64,000 nucleotides of DNA from contig NZ_QVLR01000098.1 in assembly GCF_014822185.1 (NCBI RefSeq), positions 1 through 64,000 on the forward strand. Reading direction: 5' to 3'. The position numbers were made by a program, and so were the translations under genes. Positions within the stretch are counted from its first letter, which is position 1, and each line of letters begins with the position of its first letter. The notes under the pieces were generated by a model that was not told the origin of the DNA, did not search any database, and saw only the letters and a list, made by a program, of their open reading frames with translations. This document shows positions 44,969 to 54,429 of the stretch, piece after piece. This DNA is from Azoarcus sp. Aa7 (GTDB lineage: Bacteria > Pseudomonadota > Gammaproteobacteria > Burkholderiales > Rhodocyclaceae).

Positions 44969-45741
44969 TGAAAGACATGCAAAAACCCGAACGCAGCAAG
45001 AGCATTTTCCGTTTCGCTGCTCCCCAGATGTTCTACCCCCTGGCCGGCCGGCTTGCCCCATGGTTCGCAGGCGTCGCCGCAATCCTCGCGGCGGTCGGCC
45101 TGTGGCTGGGGTTCTTCGTCGCGCCGACCGATGCCGTCCAGGGCGACGTCTATCGCGTCATCTACATCCACGTCGCCGCGGCCTGGATGTCGATGTTCGT
45201 CTATATGGTCATGGCCTTCTGGTCCTTCGTCGGGCTGGTCATGAACACCCGCCTGTCCTTCATCATGTCGCAGGCGCTCGCGCCTACCGGCGCCATGTTT
45301 TGTTTCGTCGCGCTGTGGACCGGTTCACTGTGGGGCAAGCCGACCTGGGGCGCCTACTGGGTGTGGGACGCGCGCCTGACTTCCCAGTTGCTGCTTCTTT
45401 TCCTGTATCTGGGATTCATGGCGCTTACGCGGGCGATCGAAGACCCGCGCCGCGCGGACAAGGCCGGGGCGATCATCGCGCTCGTCGGCGCGGTCAACGT
45501 CCCGATCATCTATTTTTCGGTGAAGTGGTGGAACACCCTGCACCAGGGTGCTTCCGTCAGTCTCAACAAGGCGCCGTCGATGGCGACGACCATGCTGACC
45601 GGGATGCTGGTCATGGCGTTTGCCGCCTGGGCCTACACCATCGCCGTCACGCTGTGGCGTGTGCGTTCGCTGATCCTTGAACGCGAACGTCATACCGAGT
45701 GGGTCGCGGCCGAACTCAACGCGCTGGAGGGCAAGATCTGA
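44965..45741 (+). CDS. ccmC: CcmC, haem handling protein
   Basis: This 258-aa six-helix protein has the tryptophan-rich WWD motif GKPTWGAYWVWDARLTS flanked by conserved periplasmic histidines. CcmC holds haem and passes it to CcmE. ATGA overlap with ccmB and TGATG overlap with ccmD. A second, diverged ccmC is at 62259-63032. Confidence 0.96.
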   Translation: MMKDMQKPERSKSIFRFAAPQMFYPLAGRLAPWFAGVAAILAAVGLWLGFFVAPTDAVQGDVYRVIYIHVAAAWMSMFVYMVMAFWSFVGLVMNTRLSFIMSQALAPTGAMFCFVALWTGSLWGKPTWGAYWVWDARLTSQLLLLFLYLGFMALTRAIEDPRRADKAGAIIALVGAVNVPIIYFSVKWWNTLHQGASVSLNKAPSMATTMLTGMLVMAFAAWAYTIAVTLWRVRSLILERERHTEWVAAELNALEGKI

Positions 45742-45953
45742 TGCAGTGGGAATCCTGGAGCGCCTTCTGGGACATGGGCGGATTCGCCCCCTTCGTGTGG
45801 GGAAGTTACGGCGTGGTGCTGCTGCTCGTGATCGGGGAACTGATTCTCGTCGTGCGTCGTCGTAGGGATACCGTACGGCGCCTGTTGCGCCTGCGTCGGG
45901 CCAATGCGGCCGGCGCGGGCGGGCGCCGTGCTTTTGAGGAGATCGTTGAATGA
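45741..45953 (+). CDS. ccmD: CcmD, small membrane subunit
   Basis: This 70-aa single-helix protein starts [20 protein letters not shown], with a helix [14 protein letters not shown] and a basic tail [16 protein letters not shown]. CcmD is needed for release of holo-CcmE from CcmABC. Its start shares one base with the ccmC stop. A paralogue is at 62056-62262. Confidence 0.93.
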   Translation: MQWESWSAFWDMGGFAPFVWGSYGVVLLLVIGELILVVRRRRDTVRRLLRLRRANAAGAGGRRAFEEIVE

Positions 45954-46396
45954 AACCCCGTAGCAAACGGCTGATGCTGCTCGGCGGCGCCGTCGCACTG
46001 CTGATCGGGGCGGTGGCCCTCGTGCTCACCGCCTTCCAGGAGAACCTCGTGTTCTTCCATACCCCCACCGAAGTCGCCGAAGGCAAGGCCCCGACCGGTC
46101 GCACCTTCCGCATCGGCGGTCTGGTCGAGCCCGGCTCGATCAAGCGTGCGGCCGATGGCCTGACCGTGCAGTTCGCGATCACCGACACCGCGAAGGTCAT
46201 TCCCGTGACCTACAAGGGTTCGCTGCCCGATCTCTTCAGCGAGGGCAAGGGCGCGGTCGTGCAGGGCAAGATGGGTCCGGACGGCCAGTTCGCCGCCTCC
46301 GAAGTGCTCGCCAAGCACGACGAGAACTACATGCCGCCCGAAGCGCAGCATGCGGTCGACCAGGCGCAGAAGACTGCCAAGACGGTGAAGCAATGA
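45950..46396 (+). CDS. ccmE: CcmE, haem chaperone
   Basis: This 148-aa protein has one N-terminal anchor ([19 protein letters not shown]) and an OB-fold periplasmic domain. The haem-binding His lies in [12 protein letters not shown], followed by the conserved Tyr. It carries haem from CcmABCD to CcmF. ATGA overlaps with both neighbours. Confidence 0.96.
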   Translation: MKPRSKRLMLLGGAVALLIGAVALVLTAFQENLVFFHTPTEVAEGKAPTGRTFRIGGLVEPGSIKRAADGLTVQFAITDTAKVIPVTYKGSLPDLFSEGKGAVVQGKMGPDGQFAASEVLAKHDENYMPPEAQHAVDQAQKTAKTVKQ

Positions 46397-48366
46397 TTCC
46401 CGAACTAGGTCATTTCTCCCTGATCCTCGCGCTGATTCTCGCCTTCGTGCAGGGTGTGGTGCCGCTCATCGGCGCCAGCCGCAACCGCCTCGCACTGATG
46501 TCGGTCGGTCGCACCGCCGCACAGGGTCAGTTCCTGTTCATCGCGTTCTCGTTCGGCTGTCTCACCTGGTCCTTCATCAACAGCGATTTCACCCTGCAGC
46601 TTGCCGCCGGCAACTCGCATTCGGCGACGCCGGTGATTTACAAGATCACCGGTGTGTGGGGTAACCACGAAGGCTCGCTGCTGTTGTGGGCGATGTCGCT
46701 CGCGCTGTGGACGGTCGCCGTGACGGTTTTCAGCCGCAACCTGCCTGAAATCTTCATGGCGCGCGTGCTCGGTGTACTCGGTCTGGTGAGCACCGGCTTC
46801 CTGCTGTTCCTGCTGGTCACGTCCAATCCGTTCGACCGCATCCTGCCCGGCGCACCCGAAGGTCGCGACCTCAATCCGCTGCTGCAGGACCCGGGCATGA
46901 TCATCCATCCGCCGCTGCTCTACATGGGCTACGTCGGCTTCTCGGTCGCCTTCGCATTCGCGATCGCCGCGCTCCTCTCCGGCCGCATGGATGCCGCCTG
47001 GGCACGCTGGTCGCGTCCGTGGACGACCGTCGCATGGGTCTTCCTCACTGCCGGCATCGCCATCGGCTCGGGCTGGGCCTACTACGAGCTCGGCTGGGGC
47101 GGCTGGTGGTTCTGGGATCCGGTCGAGAACGCCTCCTTCATGCCGTGGCTGCTGGGCACCGCTCTGATGCACTCGCTGGCGGTCACCGAGAAGCGCGGCG
47201 CCTTCCGCAGCTGGACCGTCCTCCTCGCCATCGGCGCGTTTTCGCTGTCGCTGATGGGCACCTTCCTCGTCCGCTCGGGCGTGCTGACCTCGGTGCACGC
47301 GTTCGCCACCGATCCCGCACGCGGCCTCTTCGTGTTGGCGCTGCTGGTCCTCGTGATCGGCGTCTCGCTGACCCTGTTCGCCTGGCGCGCGCCCACCCTG
47401 GCCGGGGGTGGCAGCTTCGGCCTCGTATCGCGCGAGGCCTCGCTGCTCGGCAACAACGTCCTGCTGTCCGTCGCCTGCGGCTCCGTGCTGCTCGGCACGC
47501 TCTATCCCCTGTTCATCGACGCACTGAACCTCGGCAAGATCTCGGTCGGACCGCCGTACTTCGAAACCGTGTTCGTGCCGCTGATGACCCCGGTGATCGT
47601 GCTGATGATGATCGGTCCCTTCGTCCGCTGGAAGGGCGATGATGGCAACCGCATCCTGCGCAAGGTCGGCCCGGGCCTGATTGCGAGTGTCGTCCTCGGC
47701 ATCGGTGCCGCTTTTGCGATCGGTCACGTCACGTGGCGTACCGCTCTGGGGCTGTCCCTTGCTGCGTGGGTCCTGATCGGCAGCGCGCAGATCCTGTGGC
47801 AGCGCCTCGCCGACCGTCAGGGTGCGGGATCGGGCTCCCGCCTGCGCGGCATTCCCGCAGCGTGGTGGGGTATGTGGTTCGCGCACTTGGGGATAGGCGT
47901 ATTCATCATCGGCGTCGCCTTGGTCGGCAGTCTCAACAGCCAGATCCAGGTGAAAATGCTGTCCGGCGACACCGCACAGCTCGCCGGCTACACCTTCACC
48001 TTCCGTGGCGTCTCTAACGCTCCCGGACCGAACTATGCCGCCGCGCGCGCGACGATCGACGTGAGTCGCGGGGGCGTCACGTTTGCGACGTTGACGCCGG
48101 AGAAGCGCTTCTACGAAGCCCAGGGCATGCCGATGACCGAGGCCTCGATCGACATCGGACCGCTCCGCGACGTGTACGTGAACCTCGGCGACCAGCTCGA
48201 GGACGGCGCCTGGGTCGTGGGCCTGTTCTACCGTCCGTTCATCAGCTGGATCTGGTTCGGCTGCTCGTTGATGGCGCTGGGCGGCATCTTCGCCGCCTCC
48301 GACCGCCGTTACCGCCGTCTTGCCGAGCGCGAAGCCCCTGCGGGGGCGGCGCGCCAGGCTGCCTGA
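46393..48366 (+). CDS. ccmF: CcmF, cytochrome c haem lyase subunit
   Basis: This 657-aa multi-helix protein has the WWD motif ([20 protein letters not shown]) and the segment [17 protein letters not shown]. With CcmH and CcmI it attaches haem to apocytochromes at CxxCH motifs. It serves NapB, NapC and the other c-type cytochromes of this window. ATGA overlap with ccmE; ccmG starts 8 bases later. Confidence 0.97.
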   Translation: MIPELGHFSLILALILAFVQGVVPLIGASRNRLALMSVGRTAAQGQFLFIAFSFGCLTWSFINSDFTLQLAAGNSHSATPVIYKITGVWGNHEGSLLLWAMSLALWTVAVTVFSRNLPEIFMARVLGVLGLVSTGFLLFLLVTSNPFDRILPGAPEGRDLNPLLQDPGMIIHPPLLYMGYVGFSVAFAFAIAALLSGRMDAAWARWSRPWTTVAWVFLTAGIAIGSGWAYYELGWGGWWFWDPVENASFMPWLLGTALMHSLAVTEKRGAFRSWTVLLAIGAFSLSLMGTFLVRSGVLTSVHAFATDPARGLFVLALLVLVIGVSLTLFAWRAPTLAGGGSFGLVSREASLLGNNVLLSVACGSVLLGTLYPLFIDALNLGKISVGPPYFETVFVPLMTPVIVLMMIGPFVRWKGDDGNRILRKVGPGLIASVVLGIGAAFAIGHVTWRTALGLSLAAWVLIGSAQILWQRLADRQGAGSGSRLRGIPAAWWGMWFAHLGIGVFIIGVALVGSLNSQIQVKMLSGDTAQLAGYTFTFRGVSNAPGPNYAAARATIDVSRGGVTFATLTPEKRFYEAQGMPMTEASIDIGPLRDVYVNLGDQLEDGAWVVGLFYRPFISWIWFGCSLMALGGIFAASDRRYRRLAEREAPAGAARQAA

Positions 48367-48374
48367 GAGGTTCC

Positions 48375-48971
48375 ATGAAAGCGAAGTTCCTAGTTCCCCT
48401 GTTCATCTTCCTGCTGCTGGCCGGATTTCTCGGTTACGGCCTGAAGCTCAACCCGCGCGAGGTTCCGTCGCCTCTGATCGGCAAACCCGCGCCGACCTTC
48501 CGCGTGCCACAGCTGCAGGTCGAGGACAAGACCATCTCGCCCGAGGACCTGAAGGGGCGCGTGTGGCTCCTCAACGTCTGGGCGTCGTGGTGCATCTCGT
48601 GCCGCTACGAACACCCGGTCCTGGTGGAGTTCGCCCGCACCAGTCCGGTGCCCATCGTCGGCCTCAACTACAAGGAAGTGCGCGGCGACGGCGCACTCGA
48701 CGTCAAGGGTCTGGATCCCGTCACCGAGCTCGCCAGCGCTCGCCAGCGCGCGCGCCAGTGGCTCGTCGAGCACGGTGGCGATCCGTATATGGTGTCGGCC
48801 GTCGATCTGGACGGGCGCATCGGTATCGACTACGGGGTTTACGGCGTTCCGGAAACCTTCCTGATCGACCAGCAGGGCGTGATCCGCTACAAGCACATCG
48901 GACCGATTACCCGGGAATCGCTGCGCGACGTGCTGATTCCAAAGATCGCGGAGTTGCAACGTGCGAGCTGA
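48375..48971 (+). CDS. ccmG: CcmG/DsbE thioredoxin
   Basis: This 198-aa membrane-anchored thioredoxin (FLVPLFIFLLLAGFLGYGL) has active site NVWASWCISCRYEHPVL, the cis-Pro region YGVYGVPETFLID and an acidic surface loop typical of CcmG. It reduces the apocytochrome cysteine pair through CcmH. The WCISC active site differs from the usual WCPTC. Confidence 0.95.
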   Translation: MKAKFLVPLFIFLLLAGFLGYGLKLNPREVPSPLIGKPAPTFRVPQLQVEDKTISPEDLKGRVWLLNVWASWCISCRYEHPVLVEFARTSPVPIVGLNYKEVRGDGALDVKGLDPVTELASARQRARQWLVEHGGDPYMVSAVDLDGRIGIDYGVYGVPETFLIDQQGVIRYKHIGPITRESLRDVLIPKIAELQRAS

Positions 48972-49458
48972 TCTGATGCTGATGCGCCGCGTGGCGCTAG
49001 TTGCGGCCCTGCTGCTTCCCGTGGCGGGCCAAGCCGGCGAAGCGGTTCCGGTCTCTGACGATCCCGTCCTCGAGGAACGCGTCATGCGCCTGTCGCACGA
49101 TCTGCGCTGCCTCGTCTGCCAGAACCAGTCCATCGCGGAATCCAATGCGCCGCTGGCGGTGGATCTGCGCAACCAGGTCCGCGAGCAGTTCCTTGCGGGC
49201 AAGGACGAAGCTGCCGTCGTGGATTACCTCGTTGCCCGCTATGGTGATTTCGTCCTCTATCTGCCGCCGTTCAAGGGTGCGACCCTGCTGCTCTGGCTCG
49301 GACCGGGGCTGTTGCTTGTCGCCGGAGCCGGATGGCTCGGCTGGCGCCTGCGCAGGCGCGTTCGCGAAGTTCCGCCGCCCTTGAGCGCGGAAGAGCATGC
49401 CCGCGCTGCTGCCTTGCTCGACGGCTCTGCCAAACCTTCCCAGGAGTCCCGCTCGTGA
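48961..49458 (+). CDS. ccmH: CcmH apocytochrome reductase
   Basis: This protein of about 165 aa has a signal peptide, the LRCLVCQNQSIAES motif with its CxxC pair, and a membrane helix (LLLWLGPGLLLVAGAGWLG), matching the N-terminal CcmH module. It holds apocytochromes reduced for haem attachment. The GTG at 48961 has a GGAG site 7 bases upstream and overlaps the ccmG stop; an ATG at 48976 is an alternative. Confidence 0.92.
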   Translation: MRADLMLMRRVALVAALLLPVAGQAGEAVPVSDDPVLEERVMRLSHDLRCLVCQNQSIAESNAPLAVDLRNQVREQFLAGKDEAAVVDYLVARYGDFVLYLPPFKGATLLLWLGPGLLLVAGAGWLGWRLRRRVREVPPPLSAEEHARAAALLDGSAKPSQESRS

Positions 49459-50711
49459 CTGTTTTCCTGATTCTGGCCACCTTGCTGGTGGCCGGCGCCC
49501 TGCTGCTCGTGATCCCGCCCATGCTGGGCACGGGAGCGAAGGCGCGCGAACATGCTGCACGTCAGGAACAGGCGCGTACCGTACTGATCGTGTTGCGCGA
49601 GCAGCTCGCCGAACTTGAGGCAGACCACGCCGCGGGGCGCATCGTGGAGGCCGACTACAAGCGTTCCCGCGAAGAGCTCGAGCAGCGCGCGCTCACGGAG
49701 GCCGGCACGGCCGAGGCCGGCGTCGACGCCGCCCCCGCCCGCGGCTGGGCGCTCGGCGTGGTCTTCGCCGTGCCGGTTCTCGCGGTTGCGGTGTACCTCA
49801 TCCTCGGTACCCCTGAGGGACTCGACCCGGCGAGCGCCAAACCCGCGCCCGAAGCGGGCCACCAGATCACGCCCGAGCAGATGCAGGCGATGGTGTCCCA
49901 GCTCGCCGAACGGCTCGAGCGAGAGCCCGGCGACGTGCAGGGCTGGATGATGCTGGGCCGGTCGTTCGCCGTGATGCAGAACTTCCAGGGTGCTGTTGCG
50001 ACCTGGAACAGAATCGGCGCGAAGATTCCCGATCATCCCGACATCCTCGCCGACTGGGCTGACCTGCTTGCCGGCGCAGCCGGACGCAAGTTCGACGGCG
50101 ACCCCGACCGGCTCATCGCCCGCGCGCTCGAGCTGGCGCCGAATCATGTCAAGGCGCTGGCGCTTTCCGGCACGTCGGCCTTCGTCCGCCACGACTACGC
50201 GACCGCCTCCGCTCAATGGGAGAAGATCCTCGCCAGCATGCAGCCCGGTGACGGTGCGTACAGCTCGATTCTGGCAAGCATCAACGAGGCCCGCGTCAAG
50301 GGCGGGATGGCCCAGCTGAATCCGCCCGCCGGTGCTCAGGTGGCGGGGATTGGCGGTGCGGCTCAGGCCTCGTCGGCCCCCCTCACGCTACGCGGTCGGC
50401 TGAGTCTGTCGCCCGAGCTCGCACAACAAGCCGGCAGCGATGCGACCGTGTTCGTCTTCGCGCGTCCGCCGCAGGGCGGCATGCCCATCGCCGCGTTGCG
50501 CGTGCGCGCCGGCGACCTGCCCGTCGATTTCGATTTCAGCAACGCACAGCGCATGTCGCAGGGCCCCTTGCCCGAGCAGATTGCCGTCGGTGCGCGTCTG
50601 TCGAAGGGCGGAAGTGCGACAGCGGCAGCCGGTGACCTCGAAAGCCAGACGGTGCTGGCCTCGCCCGACGCGCAGGGCGTCAGTGTCGTGATCGACCGCG
50701 TGCGCAAGTAA
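49455..50711 (+). CDS. ccmI: CcmI, TPR cytochrome c biogenesis protein
   Basis: This 418-aa protein has two N-terminal membrane helices (VFLILATLLVAGALLLVIPP and GVVFAVPVLAVAVYLIL) with a Leu-zipper-like coiled loop between them. A periplasmic TPR region (GWMMLGRSFAVMQNFQGAVA) and a C-terminal beta domain (FVFARPPQGGMPIAALRV) follow. CcmI delivers apocytochromes to CcmFH. It starts with GTG overlapping the ccmH stop (GTGA). It is the last gene of the ccm operon. Confidence 0.92.
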   Translation: MTVFLILATLLVAGALLLVIPPMLGTGAKAREHAARQEQARTVLIVLREQLAELEADHAAGRIVEADYKRSREELEQRALTEAGTAEAGVDAAPARGWALGVVFAVPVLAVAVYLILGTPEGLDPASAKPAPEAGHQITPEQMQAMVSQLAERLEREPGDVQGWMMLGRSFAVMQNFQGAVATWNRIGAKIPDHPDILADWADLLAGAAGRKFDGDPDRLIARALELAPNHVKALALSGTSAFVRHDYATASAQWEKILASMQPGDGAYSSILASINEARVKGGMAQLNPPAGAQVAGIGGAAQASSAPLTLRGRLSLSPELAQQAGSDATVFVFARPPQGGMPIAALRVRAGDLPVDFDFSNAQRMSQGPLPEQIAVGARLSKGGSATAAAGDLESQTVLASPDAQGVSVVIDRVRK

Positions 50712-50735
50712 GCGCCGCTACTGCATCAATCGAGG

Positions 50736-50769
50736 GGGCGTGGTGCCGCTGGCATCACGCCCTTTTCTT
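50736..50769 (+). terminator. Rho-independent terminator of the ccm operon
   Basis: A 12-bp stem (GGGCGTGGTGCC pairing with GGCATCACGCCC, one G-T pair) has loop GCT and is followed by TTTTCTTT. It lies 25 bases after ccmI. Confidence 0.88.
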
Positions 50770-51041
50770 TGGTTCCTAGTTTGGGCGAGGCGCAGGCGTA
50801 TAGCTGCGCACGCCCCGGGACGTTCCCTGGTACCGACCGATCAAGGCTGGGTGAGGGCCCTCGATTACATCGGATCGGCCCGCCGCGCCTGTCGCGATCA
50901 GCCTAACGGATCGGCCGCTCGCGACCCCAGGTCGCCGAATGGATCGGAGATGGCGTTGAAGACCTGCCTGACCCGCGCACAGACCGCGGAGCCGCCGGCC
51001 GGGAGTCGGCGGTGATGCGTTGATTCTTTAGGCGCAAAAAA
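50770..51041. other. Intergenic region between ccmI and the propeller operon
   Basis: Of the 388 bases between ccmI and the convergent propeller gene, the two ends are terminators. The centre holds no supported gene; a short plus-strand frame here has no start site, family or codon support. Confidence 0.5.
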
Positions 51042-51064
51042 GCCGCCCCACTGAGTGGGGCGGC
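51042..51064 (-). terminator. Rho-independent terminator of the propeller operon
   Basis: GCCGCCCCACT pairs with AGTGGGGCGGC around a single central base. On the minus strand the hairpin is followed by TTTTTT (AAAAAA at 51036-51041 on the plus strand). It ends the minus-strand operon that runs from the kinase gene to the second propeller gene. Confidence 0.88.
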
Positions 51065-51099
51065 CCGGGTGCTGCCGTGAAACAGTCCTGCCGCTTCGC

Positions 51100-52302
51100 T
51101 CAGATCGCCGGACGGATATGGGCAACGCCGCCGTAGCTGCCGATCCAGAGGTCGCCTTCCTTTGTCGTCGTCATCGAGAACACGGTGTCGTTGAACAGGC
51201 CATCGGCGGACTTCATGATGCGGAACTGATTGCCTTCCTTGATTGCGAGGCCGTTGTTCGTGCCTATCCACAGACGATTCTGCTGGTCGCGGTGCAGCAT
51301 GAACACGTGATTGCCGGGCAAGCCTTCAACTGTGGTGTAGTTCGTCCATTTCTGACCGTCGAAGTGCGCCAGGCCGCCACCCCAGGTGCCGGACCACACC
51401 GTGCCGTCCTCGTCGACGACGAGTGCAATGATGTAATTCGGGTTGTAAGCCTGGTCGATGCCCTCAAGACCCATCTCGCGCTTCTGCTGGGCGTGGTGCA
51501 GCGATTCCTTCGCGGGATCGCTCTTGTAAGCGATGTCCTGCTTGACCTTGTCGTAGTCCGCGCCGACGCCGCGCGAGTGATTCCAGTTCTCCCACTTGCC
51601 ATCCATGAAGCGGGCCATGCCGCCTTCGGTCGCGAGCCACATTTCACCATTCTTGCCTTCGGCGAGGCCGTATACCCAGTCGTTCGGGAGACCGCCGCTG
51701 GTGCTTTCAACGGTATGGAGTTCCCATGCCGCCGGATCCTTGAGTTTGCCGCCGCGGACGCGGTTCACGCCCGACCAGGTTGCGATCCAGATGTCACCCG
51801 AGCGGGTCTCGACGACGTCATAGACGAAGGCATCCCCGAGTCCTTCGGGAATGTTGTAGGTGTCCCATGCGCCCGTCTTTTCGTCCAGCATCGACATGCC
51901 GCCGCCGTAGGTGCCGACGGTGATCTTGCCCTGTATCCGACCGACATAGAACATGCCGTTCGACAGCAGGCCGCTCTGGTTGTCCAACATCTTGTATTCG
52001 TCTGTGCGCGTGTCGTAGCGGATGACGCCGCCGGAGGTCGCGACCCAGATCACGCCATTGTCGGCAAAGATCTTCTTGACGTTTTTGTTGCCGACGCGGA
52101 AATGGGTGAACTTCTCGTTCGGGTCTACTCCAACCTTCCCTTCGCGGATCTCCTGTCCGCCGGCCGCCGGTTGGGCGCCGGCGGGTGCGCTCGCGACGGA
52201 GGCGGGTGCGGGGGCCTTGGCTTGCTGCTGGCCGAGCGTATAGGCGCCAGCAATCGCGACGGCGCCGACGATGGCGGCGACGGCTGCAACTTTGTAACTC
52301 AT
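51100..52302 (-). CDS. Membrane-anchored seven-blade propeller protein (reg_prop type), copy 2
   Basis: This 400-aa protein has an N-terminal signal/anchor (VAAVAAIVGAVAIAGAYTLG) and an Ala/Pro linker. About seven repeats follow, each with a WxGT/WxAT-x-GG core: WVATSGGV, TVGTYGGG, WIATWSGV, WLATEGGM, WSGTWGGG, WIGTNNGL, WIGSYGGV. This is the 'two-component regulator propeller' repeat, usually found as the sensor part of large hybrid kinases but here free-standing in the periplasm. No enzyme motif is seen. It is clearly paralogous to the gene at 52391-53470 (shared NPNY and GTWGGG blocks). A GGAG site precedes the ATG at 52302. Confidence 0.85.
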   Translation of the reverse strand: MSYKVAAVAAIVGAVAIAGAYTLGQQQAKAPAPASVASAPAGAQPAAGGQEIREGKVGVDPNEKFTHFRVGNKNVKKIFADNGVIWVATSGGVIRYDTRTDEYKMLDNQSGLLSNGMFYVGRIQGKITVGTYGGGMSMLDEKTGAWDTYNIPEGLGDAFVYDVVETRSGDIWIATWSGVNRVRGGKLKDPAAWELHTVESTSGGLPNDWVYGLAEGKNGEMWLATEGGMARFMDGKWENWNHSRGVGADYDKVKQDIAYKSDPAKESLHHAQQKREMGLEGIDQAYNPNYIIALVVDEDGTVWSGTWGGGLAHFDGQKWTNYTTVEGLPGNHVFMLHRDQQNRLWIGTNNGLAIKEGNQFRIMKSADGLFNDTVFSMTTTKEGDLWIGSYGGVAHIRPAI

Positions 52303-52390
52303 GCGAAAGACTCCAGTGTAAGTTCCGGTAGTCGCCCGGCCGGCGGGAGCCGCAGAACGGTCCGCCAGCACGTCCGACCGTGAGTGTGTA

Positions 52391-53470
52391 TTACTTGCCG
52401 ATGACCGCTGCGCCGCGACGTGTTCCGACCCAGATGTCGCCGTTGTCGGCAGCCGCAATCGTGTACACGTGCGAGTCGAGCAGGCCTTCCTTGGTCGTAA
52501 AGGAGCGCCAGTTCTTGCCGTCGAAGCGCGATACGCCCTTGTCGGTGCCGAACCAGAACACGCCTTGCTTGTCCTGCGCCATCGAATACACGATGTTGCC
52601 GACCAGCCCGTCCTTGCTGTTGTAGTTCTTCCACGTCTTGCCGTCGAAGCGCGCGACCCCGCCGCCCCACGTGCCGACCCATGCATCGCCCTGCGGGTCG
52701 ATGTGCATCGCAAACGAGTAGTTCGGATTGTAGGTCGGCTGGCCGTGTTCCATCGTCGTCAGGTCGTGACGCGACCGCGTGCCAAGGCCCGTGTTGCTCG
52801 ATGCGGGGAGTTGTTCCACGTTCGGTGCGCCCAGGCCGTCCTTGTGCGTCCAGGACTTCCAGGTCTTGCCGTCGAACATCGACACGCCGCCCTCGGTCGC
52901 AAACCAGGCGCGACCCTTGGCGTCGACATCGAGGCCATACACCCACTCATTGATCAGTTCCTTGACGTACTTCTTGAATTCGCCGGTCTTGACGTTGTAG
53001 TGGTTCACGCCCGCCCAGGTGCCGATCCAGAGGTTGCCGTCCTTGTCGTTGGCGTAGGAGTAGATCCAGTAGTCGGCGAGACCGTGCATCGGGAAGTAGG
53101 TCTTCCATTTGCCGTCCTTGTAGCGCGACGCGCCGCCGGCGTTGGTGCCGAACCATTTGTAACCCTGCGAATCGATACCTACGGCAAACACGTATTCGTT
53201 CGCGAGACCGTCGGCGCGCGTGAATGTGTTGCGCGGTTTGCGCGTGGCGAGGTCGATCTCGTGCACCCCCGTCGACGTACCCACCCAGATGGTGTTCGTG
53301 CTTTTCTCGATGGTCAGTGCGCGCACATATACGGTGTCACCGACATTGAAGGTCTCGCGGACCCGGTAGTCGGGCGCCGGTGCCTGGGCGAAGGCTGATC
53401 CGGTCATGCAGGTGAGGGCCAGTCCGACCGCCGCGAGGGCATGTCGTGCGTGCTGCAGGTTCAGGGTCAT
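52391..53470 (-). CDS. Periplasmic seven-blade propeller protein (reg_prop type), copy 1
   Basis: This 359-aa protein has a cleavable-looking signal (LAAVGLALTCMTGSAFAQ). Seven blades carry the cores WVGTSTGV, WFGTNAGG, WIGTWAGV, WFATEGGV, WVGTWGGG, WFGTDKGV and WVGTRRGA. Repeated RFDGKTWKNY-type segments link the blades. It has no membrane anchor apart from the signal and no kinase domain. It overlaps the cytochrome c gene by four bases and lies 88 bases before its paralogue. A ligand-binding or protein-docking role in the periplasm is inferred; the ligand is unknown. Confidence 0.87.
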   Translation of the reverse strand: MTLNLQHARHALAAVGLALTCMTGSAFAQAPAPDYRVRETFNVGDTVYVRALTIEKSTNTIWVGTSTGVHEIDLATRKPRNTFTRADGLANEYVFAVGIDSQGYKWFGTNAGGASRYKDGKWKTYFPMHGLADYWIYSYANDKDGNLWIGTWAGVNHYNVKTGEFKKYVKELINEWVYGLDVDAKGRAWFATEGGVSMFDGKTWKSWTHKDGLGAPNVEQLPASSNTGLGTRSRHDLTTMEHGQPTYNPNYSFAMHIDPQGDAWVGTWGGGVARFDGKTWKNYNSKDGLVGNIVYSMAQDKQGVFWFGTDKGVSRFDGKNWRSFTTKEGLLDSHVYTIAAADNGDIWVGTRRGAAVIGK

Positions 53471-53778
53471 CGTTGAAGTGTCCGTAAGTAAGCGATTACA
53501 TCGAGAATTTCTTGATCCCTAAGGACGCCGTTGAATGATGGCATCATCATCTTGCCGCTCTTGATGGTAGCGAGCAACATCATGTCGGGCTGCATCAGCC
53601 GCTCTCCGCGGGAGAAATGCGGAGCGTTCGGTATCGCGCTGTTTCCGCCGGGTCCGTGGCAACCGATGCAGTACTGGTTATAGATGCGCTGGCCATCGAC
53701 GACGCTTGCTGCGAGCCCGGCTTGCGTGCACAGCAGGCCCAGGACGAATGCGGCTGCCTGCTTGCGAAGAGTCATCAT
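53467..53778 (-). CDS. Small monohaem cytochrome c
   Basis: This 103-aa protein has a signal peptide (QAAAFVLGLLCTQAGLAASV), one haem motif CIGCHGPGG, and a distal Met in the SGKMMMPSFNGVL segment. The C-terminal helix is ILDVIAYLRTLQR. It is a class I cytochrome c, periplasmic, and likely carries electrons for the locus. ATGA overlaps with the Sel1 gene before it and the propeller gene after it show tight co-translation. Start: the first of two adjacent ATGs at 53778. Confidence 0.92.
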   Translation of the reverse strand: MMTLRKQAAAFVLGLLCTQAGLAASVVDGQRIYNQYCIGCHGPGGNSAIPNAPHFSRGERLMQPDMMLLATIKSGKMMMPSFNGVLRDQEILDVIAYLRTLQR

Positions 53779-54428
53779 TTCTTCGCTCCCTTCTTCGACG
53801 TGCCGAGAATGGCGGCAAGACGGCTGTCCCACAGCTCGGCCTTTGCGGCGTCGGCCGTGAAGCCGTACTTGCCGCCCCGGTAACCGTCGACAACCGCCTT
53901 GATTGCATCGACTTCCCCGAGCTCGGCAGCCTTGAGCAGGAACTCGCTTGCTTCGGGCGCGGCGGGATTGTCGGCGTTCAGGCGTTTTTCGCCCCGGACG
54001 AAGGCGAGAGCTATCGTCACGATTGCGAGCTGGTGTCCCTTCGATGCGGCAGCCCGCATCAGCCTTCCGGTCTCGGCGTCGCTGGGCGTCTTCGCTTCGC
54101 CGGTAAAGTACATCTTCGCCAGCCCGTACTCGCCGTCCATGTCGCCCTGTGCGGCGGCTTTCTGAAGATATGGAACGGCTTCGTCATCGAGTTCCGCGCT
54201 GTCGAGGATGGATCCGTACAGCGCCTGGGCGCCTGCGTGCCCGGCATCCGCGGCCTTCTTCAACGGCTCCATTGCGCCGACCACATCATTGACGCGATAT
54301 GCTTCGCGTCCGCGCTTGTAGTCCGCTTCCGCATCAGCGAACGCGACCGGCGCCGTGGAGAGCAGGGCCAATACGAGAAGGGCGTGGCTGAAAGCGGGAA
54401 CGAACTTCTCAGTTCCGGGAAGCTTCAT
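53775..54428 (-). CDS. Periplasmic Sel1-repeat protein
   Basis: This 217-aa protein has a signal peptide (HALLVLALLSTAPVAFADAE) and Sel1/TPR-like repeats: AMEPLKKAADAGHAGAQALYG, AVPYLQKAAAQGDMDGEYGLA, LMRAAASKGHQLAI and FLLKAAELGEVDAI. It is a scaffold-type helical repeat protein. It starts one base after the stop of the response-regulator gene, so kinase, regulator, Sel1, cytochrome and propellers can form one transcript. A second Sel1 protein is at 57705-58232 on the other side of the kinase. Confidence 0.85.
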   Translation of the reverse strand: MKLPGTEKFVPAFSHALLVLALLSTAPVAFADAEADYKRGREAYRVNDVVGAMEPLKKAADAGHAGAQALYGSILDSAELDDEAVPYLQKAAAQGDMDGEYGLAKMYFTGEAKTPSDAETGRLMRAAASKGHQLAIVTIALAFVRGEKRLNADNPAAPEASEFLLKAAELGEVDAIKAVVDGYRGGKYGFTADAAKAELWDSRLAAILGTSKKGAKK

Positions 54429-54429
54429 T

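Noticed and set aside
50740-51015. Small plus-strand frame after ccmI
   Set aside because: It begins inside the ccm terminator and has no Shine-Dalgarno or family match.
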